A stretch of 64,000 bases of DNA from Aquimarina atlantica (GTDB lineage: Bacteria; Bacteroidota; Bacteroidia; Flavobacteriales; Flavobacteriaceae), in NCBI RefSeq assembly GCF_000626715.1, contig NZ_AQRA01000005.1, forward strand, positions 310,001-374,000. Reading direction: 5' to 3'. Each line of letters begins with the position of its first letter. Position 1 is the stretch's first letter. Positions 35,699 to 45,043 of this stretch are shown one piece after another. The notes under the pieces were generated by a model. It made no database searches. It was not told where the DNA came from and saw only the letters and a list, made by a program, of their open reading frames with translations. The position numbers and the translations under genes were made by a program.

Positions 35699-35884
35699 AA
35701 ACTCATTTTATTTTTACACTTTTGATTATCAAATTTTTGCCAAATCATTTATTTATATTAATAGGCTCTATAAGTGTAACCAGGAAAGTATACAGAGCAG
35801 GGTTTTGAAGCAGGGTTTTGTGTGCCTTTGTTCCCTTTTGTGTACCAGATATTTTATAACCCCCTGTCTATAGAGATTAAAGAC

Positions 35885-35919
35885 TAGACCTCACAGGTTT
35901 TAAAAACCTGTGAGGTCTA
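35885..35919. repeat. 35 bp palindromic repeat, copy 1
   Basis: TAGACCTCACAGGTTTT (35885-35901), one base, then its exact complement (35903-35919). An identical 35 bp copy lies at 63195-63229 and a shorter one at 62249-62273. It behaves like a REP-type dispersed element that can form a hairpin. Confidence 0.8.
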
Positions 35920-36020
35920 ACAAATGTTTAATTCTAGATTACTGGTTTTAATGCTGCTATCATTTTATGGTCATTTTTGTTATTTACTAAACGGGTTCAT
36001 AGTATACTATGTGTAGAAAT

Positions 36021-36036
36021 TAGTGCAATTGCACTA
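36021..36036. repeat. 16 bp perfect palindrome
   Basis: TAGTGCAATTGCACTA is fully self-complementary. It could be a regulator binding site, but no start of a gene is close on either side. Confidence 0.4.
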
Positions 36037-36200
36037 GATGTTTTTCAGGGAATTTTAGGCCAAAAATTTACCGAAATCATAATTTTTTGGGTTAAAATTT
36101 GGCTAGAAAAAAGGGTGTTTTTTTGCTCCATTTTTTTAATATTTTTGATGTGAAAATGTGCTTTTTTTAGTGTTTTTGAGCACTATTTTTGGTCGTCTAG

Positions 36201-36266
36201 AGCAAAAAAATCGGCTTCTTAGATGAAAAAAAACGGCATCTAAGGTCAAAAAAAATCGCTTCTTAG
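36201..36266. repeat. Three 22 bp degenerate tandem repeats
   Basis: Units at 36201-36222, 36223-36244 and 36245-36266 each have an A7-A8 tract followed by a CGGCTTCTTAG-like end. A further part-unit follows. On the minus strand they read as T-tracts every 22 bp, close to two helical turns, which would bend DNA. Confidence 0.6.
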
Positions 36267-36295
36267 GTGAGTTTTGGCGTTTTTTGGGCAAAAAA

Positions 36296-36329
36296 ATACT
36301 CTCTGGCACTTTTTGGTGCCAGGGAGTAT
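36296..36329 (-). terminator. Intrinsic terminator of the small minus-strand gene
   Basis: Arms 36296-36309 and 36316-36329 pair at 13 of 14 positions around a 6-base loop. On the minus strand a run of seven T follows directly, the classic terminator layout, about 20 bp beyond the stop of the gene at 36352. Confidence 0.7.
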
Positions 36330-36351
36330 CTTTATAAATTATAGCTATACA

Positions 36352-36552
36352 CTAGGTGTTTACATGTTCTTTTTTTCTGAATTGAAACATAGGGTTTAAT
36401 GTGATATTCGAACGATCATGAATTTTAATTTGTTTAATAAATGCCAGAGTTACCTCTTTTAAGGTAGTAATCACTCTTATATCCTTATTTGTCACCAAAG
36501 CATTCCCCGTATTCTTTCTGGCTACTAATTTAAAACTTACCGACATATTCAT
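36352..36552 (-). CDS. Small protein, HU-like N-terminus
   Basis: A 66-residue basic protein. MSVSFKLVARKNTG resembles the first strand of the HU-HIG DNA-binding family of Bacteroidetes (MxVxYKxVxRKNP), but the protein is only half the usual length and the later HU motifs are not recognisable. The terminator at 36296 supports a real transcript. It may be a truncated or specialised HU relative. Confidence 0.45.
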   Translation of the reverse strand: MNMSVSFKLVARKNTGNALVTNKDIRVITTLKEVTLAFIKQIKIHDRSNITLNPMFQFRKKEHVNT

Positions 36553-36822
36553 CTTATTTTAAAAATTCATATCATCGTTAATAGATCAAGTTTTGTTCCA
36601 AAAACAAAAGATGATATGACAAACTTGCCAAAAAATAGTTTAGATATCTGATTATCAATAGTATGGTTAATAATGTCAAAATGACAATTAAGTAATATGG
36701 TTTATTGACATAATGACAATAAATTAACATTTTCATTGCATTTCTTTCATTAAAAATTGATTTTGTATAGAGGATTGTTTGTTGAGATTGTTAGTGTAAA
36801 TAACATAAGAATAGACGGGTGG

Positions 36823-37617
36823 TTACCAACTTCCTCCGGCACCACCTCCACCGAATCCGCCGCCACCAAAACCTCCGCCAAATCCACCACTAGATCCTCC
36901 ACCAAAACTCCCTCCACCATAACTTCCACGTCCCATGTTGCTTAGGATGATTGCATCCAAAAGACTGCTTCCTGATCGATTTCCCCGATTTCCTTTCCCA
37001 CCATTTCTATGATTGCTTTTAGAAAAAGCGCTAATAATGATGATAAAAGCTATACCCAAAATGATTAATTCTGTTATAGGAAGTTCTTTTTTGTTTTTTC
37101 TCGAACCTTTAAAAGTACCATCAAGTACTTGAAAAATTGCAGTAGTACCTTTGTCTAAACCTGTATAAAAGTTACCTCTTTTAAATTCTGGAGTTATGAT
37201 CTGATCAATAATAGTTTTTGAGGTAAAATCTGTGAGTTTTTCTTCTACACCATACCCTGTGGCGATCCATATTTTCCTGTCATTTTTGGCTACCAGAATA
37301 AAAACGCCATTATCTTCTTTACGTTGTCCAATTCCCCATTTGTGAGCCCATTCTGCCGCATATAAACCAATATTTTCACCTTTCAGAGAATTAATAGTAG
37401 CTACTACGATCTGTGTTGAGGTAGTGTCAGAATAACGAATTAATTTTTCTTGAAGGTGTTTTGACTCAGAAGCTGTAAGCATATCAGCTGCATCATAAAC
37501 AGCCGTTTGTGATTTAGGTTTTGGCGGAATTTCTCTTTGCGCTGATGTTGTATTAAAAGAAAGAAGAGGTATTCCTAAAAAGAATAAGAGTAGTATGAAT
37601 GGTTTGATAGTGTTCAT
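36823..37617 (-). CDS. TPM-domain membrane protein with Gly-rich tail
   Basis: A 264-residue protein with a signal peptide (PFILLLFFLGIPLLSF), a TPM domain (about residues 35-165: YDAADMLTASESKHLQEKLI, STQIVVATINSLKGENIGLY, EDNGVFILVAKNDRKIWIAT), a membrane helix (ELIILGIAFIIIISAF) and a tail of repeated GGGSFGG/GGFGG ending GGSW. TPM proteins are linked to photosystem II repair in plants; in bacteria the role is uncertain and probably envelope-related. It is the last gene of a lemA-TPM-TPM run. Confidence 0.85.
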   Translation of the reverse strand: MNTIKPFILLLFFLGIPLLSFNTTSAQREIPPKPKSQTAVYDAADMLTASESKHLQEKLIRYSDTTSTQIVVATINSLKGENIGLYAAEWAHKWGIGQRKEDNGVFILVAKNDRKIWIATGYGVEEKLTDFTSKTIIDQIITPEFKRGNFYTGLDKGTTAIFQVLDGTFKGSRKNKKELPITELIILGIAFIIIISAFSKSNHRNGGKGNRGNRSGSSLLDAIILSNMGRGSYGGGSFGGGSSGGFGGGFGGGGFGGGGAGGSW

Positions 37618-38055
37618 TTATCCTTTAGAGATTTCGTCAGAGAGTTCATTAATATCGGTATGATCCCAGGGGAAGTATTTCTGCAATTGCTCTCCGGCAA
37701 GAAGAACTCCGTCAATTAACCCTTGAGTAAAATCCCCTTTTTTAAACTGCTCTAGTATAGTGTCTTTTGTGCTTTCCCAAAAATCATCTTCTACGACATC
37801 ATTAATGCCTTTATCTCCAAAAATAGCAAAACTATGGTCTTCTACAGCAACATAGATCAATACTCCGTTACGTTGAATCGTATTATCCATTTTTAACCAA
37901 TGAAACACCTCGGCAGCTCTTTCTAAAATTTCTATTCTACTATGTTTTTCAAGATGCACACGAATCTCTCCCGACGTTGTTTTTTCGGCACTTCTAATTG
38001 CTGCAACAACTTGTTGCTCCTGGTCATGAGTAAGAAAATCTTCTACTTTAGACAT
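37618..38055 (-). CDS. TPM-domain protein, soluble form
   Basis: A 145-residue protein consisting of a TPM domain alone: FLTHDQEQQVVAAIRSAEKTT, EIRVHLEKHSRIE, and RNGVLIYVAVEDHSFAIFGD. It lacks a clear signal peptide. Its start overlaps the lemA stop by one base and its stop abuts the next TPM gene, so all three are co-translated. Confidence 0.85.
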   Translation of the reverse strand: MSKVEDFLTHDQEQQVVAAIRSAEKTTSGEIRVHLEKHSRIEILERAAEVFHWLKMDNTIQRNGVLIYVAVEDHSFAIFGDKGINDVVEDDFWESTKDTILEQFKKGDFTQGLIDGVLLAGEQLQKYFPWDHTDINELSDEISKG

Positions 38056-38657
38056 TATTTAAAATTAAAATCAACATCTGGTGCTTTTTCTGCTCCTCTA
38101 TCCGCTTCAAATCGTGCCATTTCTTCTAGGCTTCCAAAAATGCTTAAAACGATGTTGTTAGGGAATTTTCTCATGAATTTTGTATAGCTACCTACAGCTT
38201 CGTTGTATCTGTTACGCTCTACATTAATCCTATTTTCTGTTCCTTCTAGTTGAGTTTGCAGGTTAAGAAAATTTTGATTTGCTTTTAGATCAGGGTAACG
38301 CTCTACGGTCACTAATAATTTTGATAAGGCAGAGGTTAAACCACCTTGTGCCTGTTGAAACTGTGCTATTTGATCTGGAGTAATATTACTGGGATCAATA
38401 TTTACGGCAGTTGCTTTGGCTCTGGCTTCGATTACTTCTTTTAGAGTATTACGTTCAAAATCTGCAGCTCCCTGAACAGTTTTAACTAAGTTACCGATAA
38501 GGTCGCTACGTCTTTGATAAGCACTTTCTACGTTAGACCAAGCTGTCTTTGCATCTTCTTGCAGTGTAACGGCAGTGTTATAACGACTTCCGAAAAAGAA
38601 ATACAGAACTACAATAATTCCTACAATTACTAGTGCTGGTATTAAAAGTTTTTTCAT
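38055..38657 (-). CDS. lemA: LemA family protein
   Basis: A 200-residue protein with an N-terminal membrane helix (LIPALVIVGIIVVLYFFFG) with the bulk outside, then the LemA signature (YQRRSDLIGNLVKTVQGAA, RYPDLKANQNFLNLQTQLEG, and ENRINVERNRYNEAVGSYT). The function is not firmly known; it pairs with TPM proteins throughout Bacteroidetes. A 26 bp gap follows the merR-like gene, in the same direction. Confidence 0.9.
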   Translation of the reverse strand: MKKLLIPALVIVGIIVVLYFFFGSRYNTAVTLQEDAKTAWSNVESAYQRRSDLIGNLVKTVQGAADFERNTLKEVIEARAKATAVNIDPSNITPDQIAQFQQAQGGLTSALSKLLVTVERYPDLKANQNFLNLQTQLEGTENRINVERNRYNEAVGSYTKFMRKFPNNIVLSIFGSLEEMARFEADRGAEKAPDVDFNFK

Positions 38658-38683
38658 AACTCAAATTATAATAAGATGATTTT

Positions 38684-39013
38684 TTACAATTGTTCTTTAA
38701 TCTTAAGCAATTGCCCTTTGATAGCTTCTAGTTTTCTTATGATATCAAAACTGTCTAAGGCTTCTTGTTTTTGCTCTTTAAGGTGAATTTTGGCACCTTC
38801 GAGAGTAAATCCACGTTCTTTTACCAGGTGATAAATTAATTCGAGATTTTTAATGTCTTCTGGGGTAAATTTTCGATTGCCTTTAGCATTCTTTTTAGGC
38901 TTTATAATATCAAACTCTTTTTCCCAAAAGCGAATTAATGAGGTATTTACATCAAAAGCATCAGCCACCTCGCCGATACTATAATACATTTTTTTTGGTA
39001 AGTCTACATACAT
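38684..39013 (-). CDS. MerR-family transcription regulator
   Basis: A 109-residue protein with an N-terminal winged HTH (MYYSIGEVADAFDVNTSLIR, RFWEKEFDIIKPKKN, GNRKFTPEDI) and a short coiled helix for dimerisation. There is no effector domain, as in the short MerR group. It lies between capA and lemA with gaps of 2 and 26 bp; its targets are not evident. Confidence 0.85.
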   Translation of the reverse strand: MYVDLPKKMYYSIGEVADAFDVNTSLIRFWEKEFDIIKPKKNAKGNRKFTPEDIKNLELIYHLVKERGFTLEGAKIHLKEQKQEALDSFDIIRKLEAIKGQLLKIKEQL

Positions 39014-39015
39014 AC

Positions 39016-40122
39016 TTATTCTTTTTGTTGTGTAAAACTTCCGTCATCTTCAAAAATGAGCTTACTTTCGGGAAAATCCTCTTCTGTTAGTGATTTGATT
39101 TCCTGTAACGCTCCTTTTTTCTCATCCATAAATGGATATACTTCATCTATTTGTTTGGCAGAATGAAGTTTTCCTTTAATAAAATTACCATCGGTATCAA
39201 TATCGATTTCTGCAATAGGAGCATATCCTTTAATCCCTCTTAAATTAAATCGGGAGTAGGTGCAAAAGTTGCCTAAACTATATGCTATAAATTTGTTTTT
39301 ATATACTTCAAAAGCTCTTGATACATGTGGGCCATGCCCTATAATGATATCTGCACCAGCATCAATCATAGTATGTGCAAAACGATAAACATCACCACGA
39401 TCTTCGCCATAAAAACGTTCTGTTTTTCTGGGAACATGAGTGTATTTTAGGCCTTCTGCCCCTCCATGAAAAGAAACAATCACGATATCTACCTTTTGTT
39501 TAAGTTCGGTTACGATTTTTTTAGCATTGGTTAAGTTATGAATTTTTATGCAATCCTTGTTAGGGGCAAAAGCACAAAATCCATACGTGATACCATCTTT
39601 TTCAAAAATTGTAGATGGTTGAGCAAATACTCCTGCATAAGCAATGTTGTGCTTTTCGAGAGTTTTAGAAGTGTTCTTAATTCCGATTTCACCAAAATCA
39701 CCAATGTGATTATTAGCAATACTCATTACATCAAACCCGGTTTCTTCAAGGTATTTTCCAAAATATTCTGGTGATCTAAAGGAGTAACATTTTGACGGAT
39801 CAGAACAACGTTTAGCATTCTCTCCCTCATCAGTAAGCGTACCTTCTAAATTGCCAAAAAGTATGTCTGCCTGTTTAAGTACAGCATTAACATCATCAAA
39901 AGGACCTTTACCTTTGGGAGGTAAATAACTATCATTTGGGAAATCGGTTCCCATCATGATATCACCAACGGCCATAATTTTGATATGTTTTGGCTTTGCT
40001 AATTTTTGTTGGGTGTTTTGGACGATGACGTACATCGAGTCCAATACTTCTTTTGAATATTTTTGAGCTTGTATTGAAGAACAGAAACCAAAAACGAAGA
40101 CAATAAAAAGAAGTTTGCGCAT
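39016..40122 (-). CDS. CapA-family metallophosphatase-like protein
   Basis: A 368-residue protein with a signal peptide (MRKLLFIVFVFGFCSSIQA). KIMAVGDIMMGTDF, FGNLEGTL, SIANNHIGDFG, SFHGGAEG and IIGHGPHVSR are the PGA_cap / metallophosphoesterase motifs with Asp, Asn and His ligands. Homologues take part in capsule polyglutamate synthesis; here it is a single periplasmic enzyme without capBC, so the substrate is open. The operon continues to the MerR gene two bases away. Confidence 0.85.
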   Translation of the reverse strand: MRKLLFIVFVFGFCSSIQAQKYSKEVLDSMYVIVQNTQQKLAKPKHIKIMAVGDIMMGTDFPNDSYLPPKGKGPFDDVNAVLKQADILFGNLEGTLTDEGENAKRCSDPSKCYSFRSPEYFGKYLEETGFDVMSIANNHIGDFGEIGIKNTSKTLEKHNIAYAGVFAQPSTIFEKDGITYGFCAFAPNKDCIKIHNLTNAKKIVTELKQKVDIVIVSFHGGAEGLKYTHVPRKTERFYGEDRGDVYRFAHTMIDAGADIIIGHGPHVSRAFEVYKNKFIAYSLGNFCTYSRFNLRGIKGYAPIAEIDIDTDGNFIKGKLHSAKQIDEVYPFMDEKKGALQEIKSLTEEDFPESKLIFEDDGSFTQQKE

Positions 40123-40128
40123 TGATGT

Positions 40129-41106
40129 TTAATCTAGAGTTTCATTAATTAAATTAGAGGCTTTCAGCATTTCACTAAATTCTTCAGAAGTTAAACTTCC
40201 GTAGTAAAAATTACGAGGATTGATGCGTTCACCGTCTTTAAAAATTTCATAATGTAGGTGAGGTGCTACCGATCTTCCTGTACTTCCTACATACCCAATA
40301 ACATCTCCACGATTTACTTTCTGACCTTTCTCTACATTATATTTACTTAAGTGGGCATATAAACTCACATAATTAAAACCGTGATCAATACGAATATGCT
40401 TTCCATAACCAGAAGAATTAGCATCTGCCCGGGTTACTACACCATTACCAGAAGCATATACCGGCGTTCCTGTATTAGCCGAAAAATCCATTCCGTAGTG
40501 AAACTTTCGCGCTTTGGTAAAAGGATCACTTCTCCATCCGTAACCAGAAGCCATACGTTTTAAATCCGAGTTTTGTATAGGTTGTATAGCAGGAATTGTA
40601 GCTAGTAATTCTTCTTTTTTCTCTGCCAACGATGCAATTTCATCAAGAGATTTTGATTGAACCACAATCTGTTTCGTCAATTTATCAATACGTTCACTAC
40701 TTTCAATAATAATATCAGAATTATCAAATCCTTCCAGATTTTTATACCTGTTTACACCTCCAAACCCAGCATTACGTAATTCTTCAGGAATAGGATTGGC
40801 TCCAAAATAAAGACGATAAATATTATCGTCACGTTCTGCGATTTCTTTTAGAATATCTTCATCTCGCTTCAATCTTTGATTCATTAAATCATATTGAAGC
40901 TGCATATTCTCTAGTTCTCTTTTATATGCTTTTTCTTTAGGAGTCTCTAATTGTGGGATGTTAAGATAGATAAGAAGAAGGATAAAACCAGCTAAAAAAG
41001 AGCTAATCACTCCTAATGCAGCTATACCAAATTTACGACCTTTCTTTTGCTCAATTCTGCGATAAGAAAGCGTCTCACTATCATAGTAATATTTAACCTT
41101 TGACAT
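40129..41106 (-). CDS. Membrane-anchored M23 peptidoglycan peptidase
   Basis: A 325-residue protein with a membrane helix near residues 28-48, a coiled coil (about 50-180) and a C-terminal M23 domain: FHYGMDFSANTGTPVYA (H and D ligands), HIRIDHGFNYVSLYAHLSKY and PHLHYEIFKDG (HxH). It cuts cell-wall cross-links; the coiled coil is typical of division-linked homologues. First gene of the minus-strand run, divergent from alaS. Confidence 0.9.
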   Translation of the reverse strand: MSKVKYYYDSETLSYRRIEQKKGRKFGIAALGVISSFLAGFILLLIYLNIPQLETPKEKAYKRELENMQLQYDLMNQRLKRDEDILKEIAERDDNIYRLYFGANPIPEELRNAGFGGVNRYKNLEGFDNSDIIIESSERIDKLTKQIVVQSKSLDEIASLAEKKEELLATIPAIQPIQNSDLKRMASGYGWRSDPFTKARKFHYGMDFSANTGTPVYASGNGVVTRADANSSGYGKHIRIDHGFNYVSLYAHLSKYNVEKGQKVNRGDVIGYVGSTGRSVAPHLHYEIFKDGERINPRNFYYGSLTSEEFSEMLKASNLINETLD

Positions 41107-41128
41107 AATCTAAAATATGCTATTTTTG
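41098..41128 (+). promoter_or_regulatory. Promoter for alaS
   Basis: TTTG (41098-41101), 19 bp, TATTTTTG (41121-41128): a full match to the Bacteroidetes TTTG/TAnnTTTG pattern. It would give a leader of about 180 nt before the alaS ATG. The -33 part overlaps the first codons of the divergent M23 gene. Confidence 0.65.
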
Positions 41129-41313
41129 CAGGATATCAACCAATATGTGGTTTATAAAAAACCAAGACATCGCAACAAATATAACAAATTGTTGCAAAGT
41201 CCAGAAAAAACTGACAAATATCGATTTAGAATCTTTTTTTTTAAACAACGCAAAATAATGATCGCGATTGTGTTAAGTGTTTTATTTCGAAAAAATAGTA
41301 ATACATAGAATTC

Positions 41314-43947
41314 ATGAAATCCCAAGAAATACGAAATCAATTTTTAGAGTTTTTTAAATCCAAAAAACATAGCATCGTGCCTTCTGCGCCAATGGTAATT
41401 AAGGACGATCCTACTTTAATGTTTACTAATGCCGGGATGAACCAGTTTAAAGAATTCTTTTTAGGTAATGGTATTCCAAAAAGTAATCGAATAACAGATA
41501 CCCAAAAATGTTTACGTGTAAGTGGTAAGCATAATGACCTGGAAGAAGTGGGTATGGATACCTATCACCATACGATGTTTGAAATGCTTGGGAATTGGAG
41601 TTTTGGAGATTACTTTAAAAAAGAAGCAATCCAATGGGCCTGGGAATTATTAACAGAAGTATATGGTATAGATAAAGACATGCTTTATGTTTCTGTTTTT
41701 GAAGGCGCAAAAGATGAAGACCTGGGTATGGATCAGGAAGCTTATGATCTTTGGACAGCAATTGTTCCTGAAGATCGTATCATCATGGGAAATAAAAAAG
41801 ATAATTTCTGGGAAATGGGAGATCAGGGGCCTTGTGGTCCTTGTTCCGAAATTCATGTAGATATTCGTTCTGATGAAGAAAAAGCTAAAATTCCTGGCCG
41901 AGACCTGGTAAATATGGATCATCCGCAAGTAGTAGAGATCTGGAACCTGGTTTTTATGCAGTATAATAGAAAAGCAGACGGATCATTAGAGAAGTTACCT
42001 GCGCAGCATGTAGATACAGGAATGGGTTTCGAACGTTTATGTATGGTGTTACAAGGAGTGAAATCAAATTATGATACCGATGTTTTTACGCCTTTAATTA
42101 GAGAAATTGAAACGATTACCAATTCTACATACGATAAAAATAGTTTACCAACCAATGATGATGGAAAAGTAAGTGTTGCAATTCGAGTTATTGCCGATCA
42201 TGTAAGAGCTGTCTCATTCTCTATTGCAGATGGTCAACTACCTAGTAATACAGGAGCAGGATATGTGATCCGAAGAATTTTACGTAGAGCTATTCGATAT
42301 GGATTTACTTTTCTGGATACCAAAGAGCCTTTTATATATAAGCTGGTAGAAACACTTAGCAAACAAATGAGTAAAGCTTTCCCTGAATTGAAAGCTCAGA
42401 AAAATTTAATCACTAATGTAATTAAAGAAGAAGAACAATCTTTTTTAAGAACATTAGATCAGGGATTAGTATTGCTGGAAAATGTGATCAAAAATACCAA
42501 AGGAAATATAATCTCTGGAGAGAAGGCTTTTGAGTTGTATGATACTTTTGGTTTTCCGATTGATTTAACAGCTTTAATTTTAAGTGAGCAGGGGTATGAA
42601 TTAGATGAAAAAGCTTTTGAAGTAGAACTCCAGAAACAAAAAGATAGATCAAGAGCAGCATCACAAGTAACTGCCGGAGATTGGAAAATATTACTAGATG
42701 ATACTACAACAGAAAATTTTATTGGGTATGATCATCTTAAAACAAATGTAAAAGTAACCCGTTATCGTAAAGTAAATAGTAAGAAAGATGGAGAACTGTA
42801 TCAGTTAGTATTTGATAAGACACCCTTTTATCCCGAAGGAGGAGGACAGGTTGGAGACAAAGGATACCTAGAGGTGCCTAATGGTGATGTGGTATATATT
42901 ATAGATACCAAGAAAGAAAATAACTTGATTATTCATTTTACCAAAAATTTACCTAAGCATATAGACGAGACTTTGACTGCTGTGGTAGATGAAAAACAGC
43001 GTTCTAGATCTGCTTCTAATCATACGGCAACACATTTGATGCATCAGGCATTGCGTACCATTTTGGGGACACATGTAGAACAAAAAGGATCGATGGTTCA
43101 TAGTGGTAATTTACGTTTTGATTTCTCTCATTTTGCTAAAATGACTACCGAAGAATTGAAAGAAGTTGAGCATTTTGTAAATGCCAGAATCCGGGAGCAG
43201 CTTCCGCTGGAGGAACAACGTAATATTTCTTATGATCAGGCAATAGCAGAAGGAGCAATAGCACTGTTTGGAGAAAAATACGGAGATACGGTAAGATCAA
43301 TACGATTTGGTGAATCTATGGAGCTTTGTGGTGGTACTCATGTAAAAAATACCAGTAGCATATGGCACTTTAAAATTGTATCAGAAAGTGCAATTGCAGC
43401 AGGAATTCGAAGGATTGAAGCAATTACCGGGGATGCAGCAAAAGAATTTTTTACAACTCAATCTGAAGCGTATGGAGAAGTAAAAGCAGTGCTTAAAACA
43501 AAGGACCCTTTAAAAACTATTATATCACTACAAGAAGAAAATTCGAGCCTGAAAAAACAGATAGAAGCTCTTCTTAAGGATAAGGCGAAAAACCTGAAAG
43601 GAGATCTTAAATCAGAATTTGAAGATGTAAATGGGGTTAAATTCCTGGCCAAAAAAGTAGACTTAGATGCAGCCGGAATTAAAGACTTGTCATTCGAATT
43701 AGGAGGTGAGCTTGAAAATGTTGTAATGCTATTCGGATCAGATCAGAAAGGGAAGGCTTTATTATCGTGCTATATTTCTAAAAACCTGGTAGAAGAGAAA
43801 CAGTTAAATGCCGGGCAGATGGTTCGCGAACTTGGTAAGTATATCCAAGGTGGTGGCGGTGGACAACCATTTTTTGCTACAGCCGGAGGAAAGAATCCCG
43901 CTGGTATAGAAGAAGCATTAGAGAATGCAAAACAATATTTGAAATAA
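41314..43947 (+). CDS. alaS: Alanyl-tRNA synthetase
   Basis: An 877-residue protein, full length for AlaRS. It has a class II catalytic core (residues 1-250, [28 protein letters not shown]), a tRNA-recognition part, an editing domain with [14 protein letters not shown] (HxxxH) and [11 protein letters not shown] (Cys-x3-His), and a C-Ala domain ending in a [17 protein letters not shown] loop. It charges tRNA-Ala and clears misacylated Ser/Gly. A hairpin (CCTCTTC/GAAGAGG, about 43968-43990) lies downstream. Confidence 0.97.
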   Translation: MKSQEIRNQFLEFFKSKKHSIVPSAPMVIKDDPTLMFTNAGMNQFKEFFLGNGIPKSNRITDTQKCLRVSGKHNDLEEVGMDTYHHTMFEMLGNWSFGDYFKKEAIQWAWELLTEVYGIDKDMLYVSVFEGAKDEDLGMDQEAYDLWTAIVPEDRIIMGNKKDNFWEMGDQGPCGPCSEIHVDIRSDEEKAKIPGRDLVNMDHPQVVEIWNLVFMQYNRKADGSLEKLPAQHVDTGMGFERLCMVLQGVKSNYDTDVFTPLIREIETITNSTYDKNSLPTNDDGKVSVAIRVIADHVRAVSFSIADGQLPSNTGAGYVIRRILRRAIRYGFTFLDTKEPFIYKLVETLSKQMSKAFPELKAQKNLITNVIKEEEQSFLRTLDQGLVLLENVIKNTKGNIISGEKAFELYDTFGFPIDLTALILSEQGYELDEKAFEVELQKQKDRSRAASQVTAGDWKILLDDTTTENFIGYDHLKTNVKVTRYRKVNSKKDGELYQLVFDKTPFYPEGGGQVGDKGYLEVPNGDVVYIIDTKKENNLIIHFTKNLPKHIDETLTAVVDEKQRSRSASNHTATHLMHQALRTILGTHVEQKGSMVHSGNLRFDFSHFAKMTTEELKEVEHFVNARIREQLPLEEQRNISYDQAIAEGAIALFGEKYGDTVRSIRFGESMELCGGTHVKNTSSIWHFKIVSESAIAAGIRRIEAITGDAAKEFFTTQSEAYGEVKAVLKTKDPLKTIISLQEENSSLKKQIEALLKDKAKNLKGDLKSEFEDVNGVKFLAKKVDLDAAGIKDLSFELGGELENVVMLFGSDQKGKALLSCYISKNLVEEKQLNAGQMVRELGKYIQGGGGGQPFFATAGGKNPAGIEEALENAKQYLK

Positions 43948-44007
43948 TCTTAAACTATAAAACACTCCCTCTTCTACATAAAGGAAGAGGTTAGAGTAAA
44001 GAGACTT

Positions 44008-44961
44008 ATGAACCTACAAACCAAAATAACGCTACAGTCTCAAGAACCAAAAGTTGATTATAATTCAGAACTTTTACTGTTAGGTTCATGTTTTGCAGAA
44101 AACATAGGAGAGAAATTCGAATACTTTAAGTTCAGGAATAAGATTAATCCATTCGGGATATTATTTCACCCTAAAGCAATAGAAACATTTTTGTGGATGG
44201 CTACTCAGGGAGAACAATATACCGATACCGATTTGTTTTATATCAATGAACAATGGCATTGTTTTGATGCACACTCCTCTTTAAGTAATGCTGATCAAAA
44301 TGTAGTATTATCTAATTTAAATACTGCATTAACGACTACAAGAAAGAATATTAACTCTGCGACACATATTTTTATCACTTTAGGAACTGCTTGGGTATAT
44401 CGATTAAAATCTCTGGATATGGTGGTGGCGAATTGTCATAAAATTCCGCAAAGAGAGTTTGAAAAAGAATTATTATCTGTAGATGAGATCAATCAATGCC
44501 TTCAGAATTGTATACATCTAATTAGAGGTATTAACCCTTCAGTAGAAATTGTATTTACCGTTTCTCCTGTACGACATAGTAAAGATGGGTTTGTAGAAAA
44601 CAACAGAAGTAAGTCTCATTTAATCACATCACTACATCAAACTATTAGTAATAGTAAAAATCTAAGTTATTTTCCTTCTTATGAAATCATGATGGACGAA
44701 CTTAGAGATTATCGGTTTTATAATGTAGATATGATCCACCCTAATGCGTTGGCGATAGATTATATTTGGGAACGTTTTTCTGAAGTTTGGATTTCTGAAA
44801 AAACTGGCCAGACTATGCATAGAGTTGAAGAAATCAAAAAAGGAATGATGCATAGACCGTTTAACCCAAAAAGTGAGCAACATGTGTTATTTTTACAGAA
44901 GCTAGAATCAAAAAAATATCAACTCTATAAAGAATACCCTCATATGATTTGGGGAGAATAA
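44008..44961 (+). CDS. GSCFA-domain protein
   Basis: A 317-residue protein with the namesake motif LLLLGSCFAENIGEKFEYF at about residues 24-42, then NPFGILFHP, IFITLGTAWVYR, VFTVSPVRH and DMIHPNALAIDYIWERF. The fold is SGNH-like with Ser, Asp and His in place for an esterase or acyltransferase; the true substrate is unknown. No signal peptide. It follows alaS in the same direction. Confidence 0.88.
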   Translation: MNLQTKITLQSQEPKVDYNSELLLLGSCFAENIGEKFEYFKFRNKINPFGILFHPKAIETFLWMATQGEQYTDTDLFYINEQWHCFDAHSSLSNADQNVVLSNLNTALTTTRKNINSATHIFITLGTAWVYRLKSLDMVVANCHKIPQREFEKELLSVDEINQCLQNCIHLIRGINPSVEIVFTVSPVRHSKDGFVENNRSKSHLITSLHQTISNSKNLSYFPSYEIMMDELRDYRFYNVDMIHPNALAIDYIWERFSEVWISEKTGQTMHRVEEIKKGMMHRPFNPKSEQHVLFLQKLESKKYQLYKEYPHMIWGE

Positions 44962-44988
44962 TTATGTATGAGTCCTATGATTAAAATA

Positions 44989-45025
44989 AAAAGAGGTGAC
45001 TGTAGTAAATACAGCCACCTCTTTT
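44989..45025. terminator. Bidirectional terminator
   Basis: AAAAGAGGTG-x-CTGT pairs with ACAG-x-CACCTCTTTT with a 7-base loop. A and T runs at both ends suit the convergent GSCFA gene and the minus-strand lipoprotein gene. Confidence 0.8.
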
Positions 45026-45043
45026 ACTTTTATAGCGTGTCGT

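Larger units (their letters stand above)
35699..36351. other. Non-coding region with palindromes and repeats
   Basis: No convincing gene. It contains two GCAGGGTTTT direct copies (around 35798-35822), a 35 bp palindrome, a 16 bp palindrome, long A and T tracts, three 22 bp tandem units and a terminator, each listed separately. Confidence 0.6.

Noticed and set aside
41117..41308. 63-residue frame in the alaS leader
   Set aside because: It begins at the promoter -7 region and has low-complexity basic content; more likely untranslated leader.
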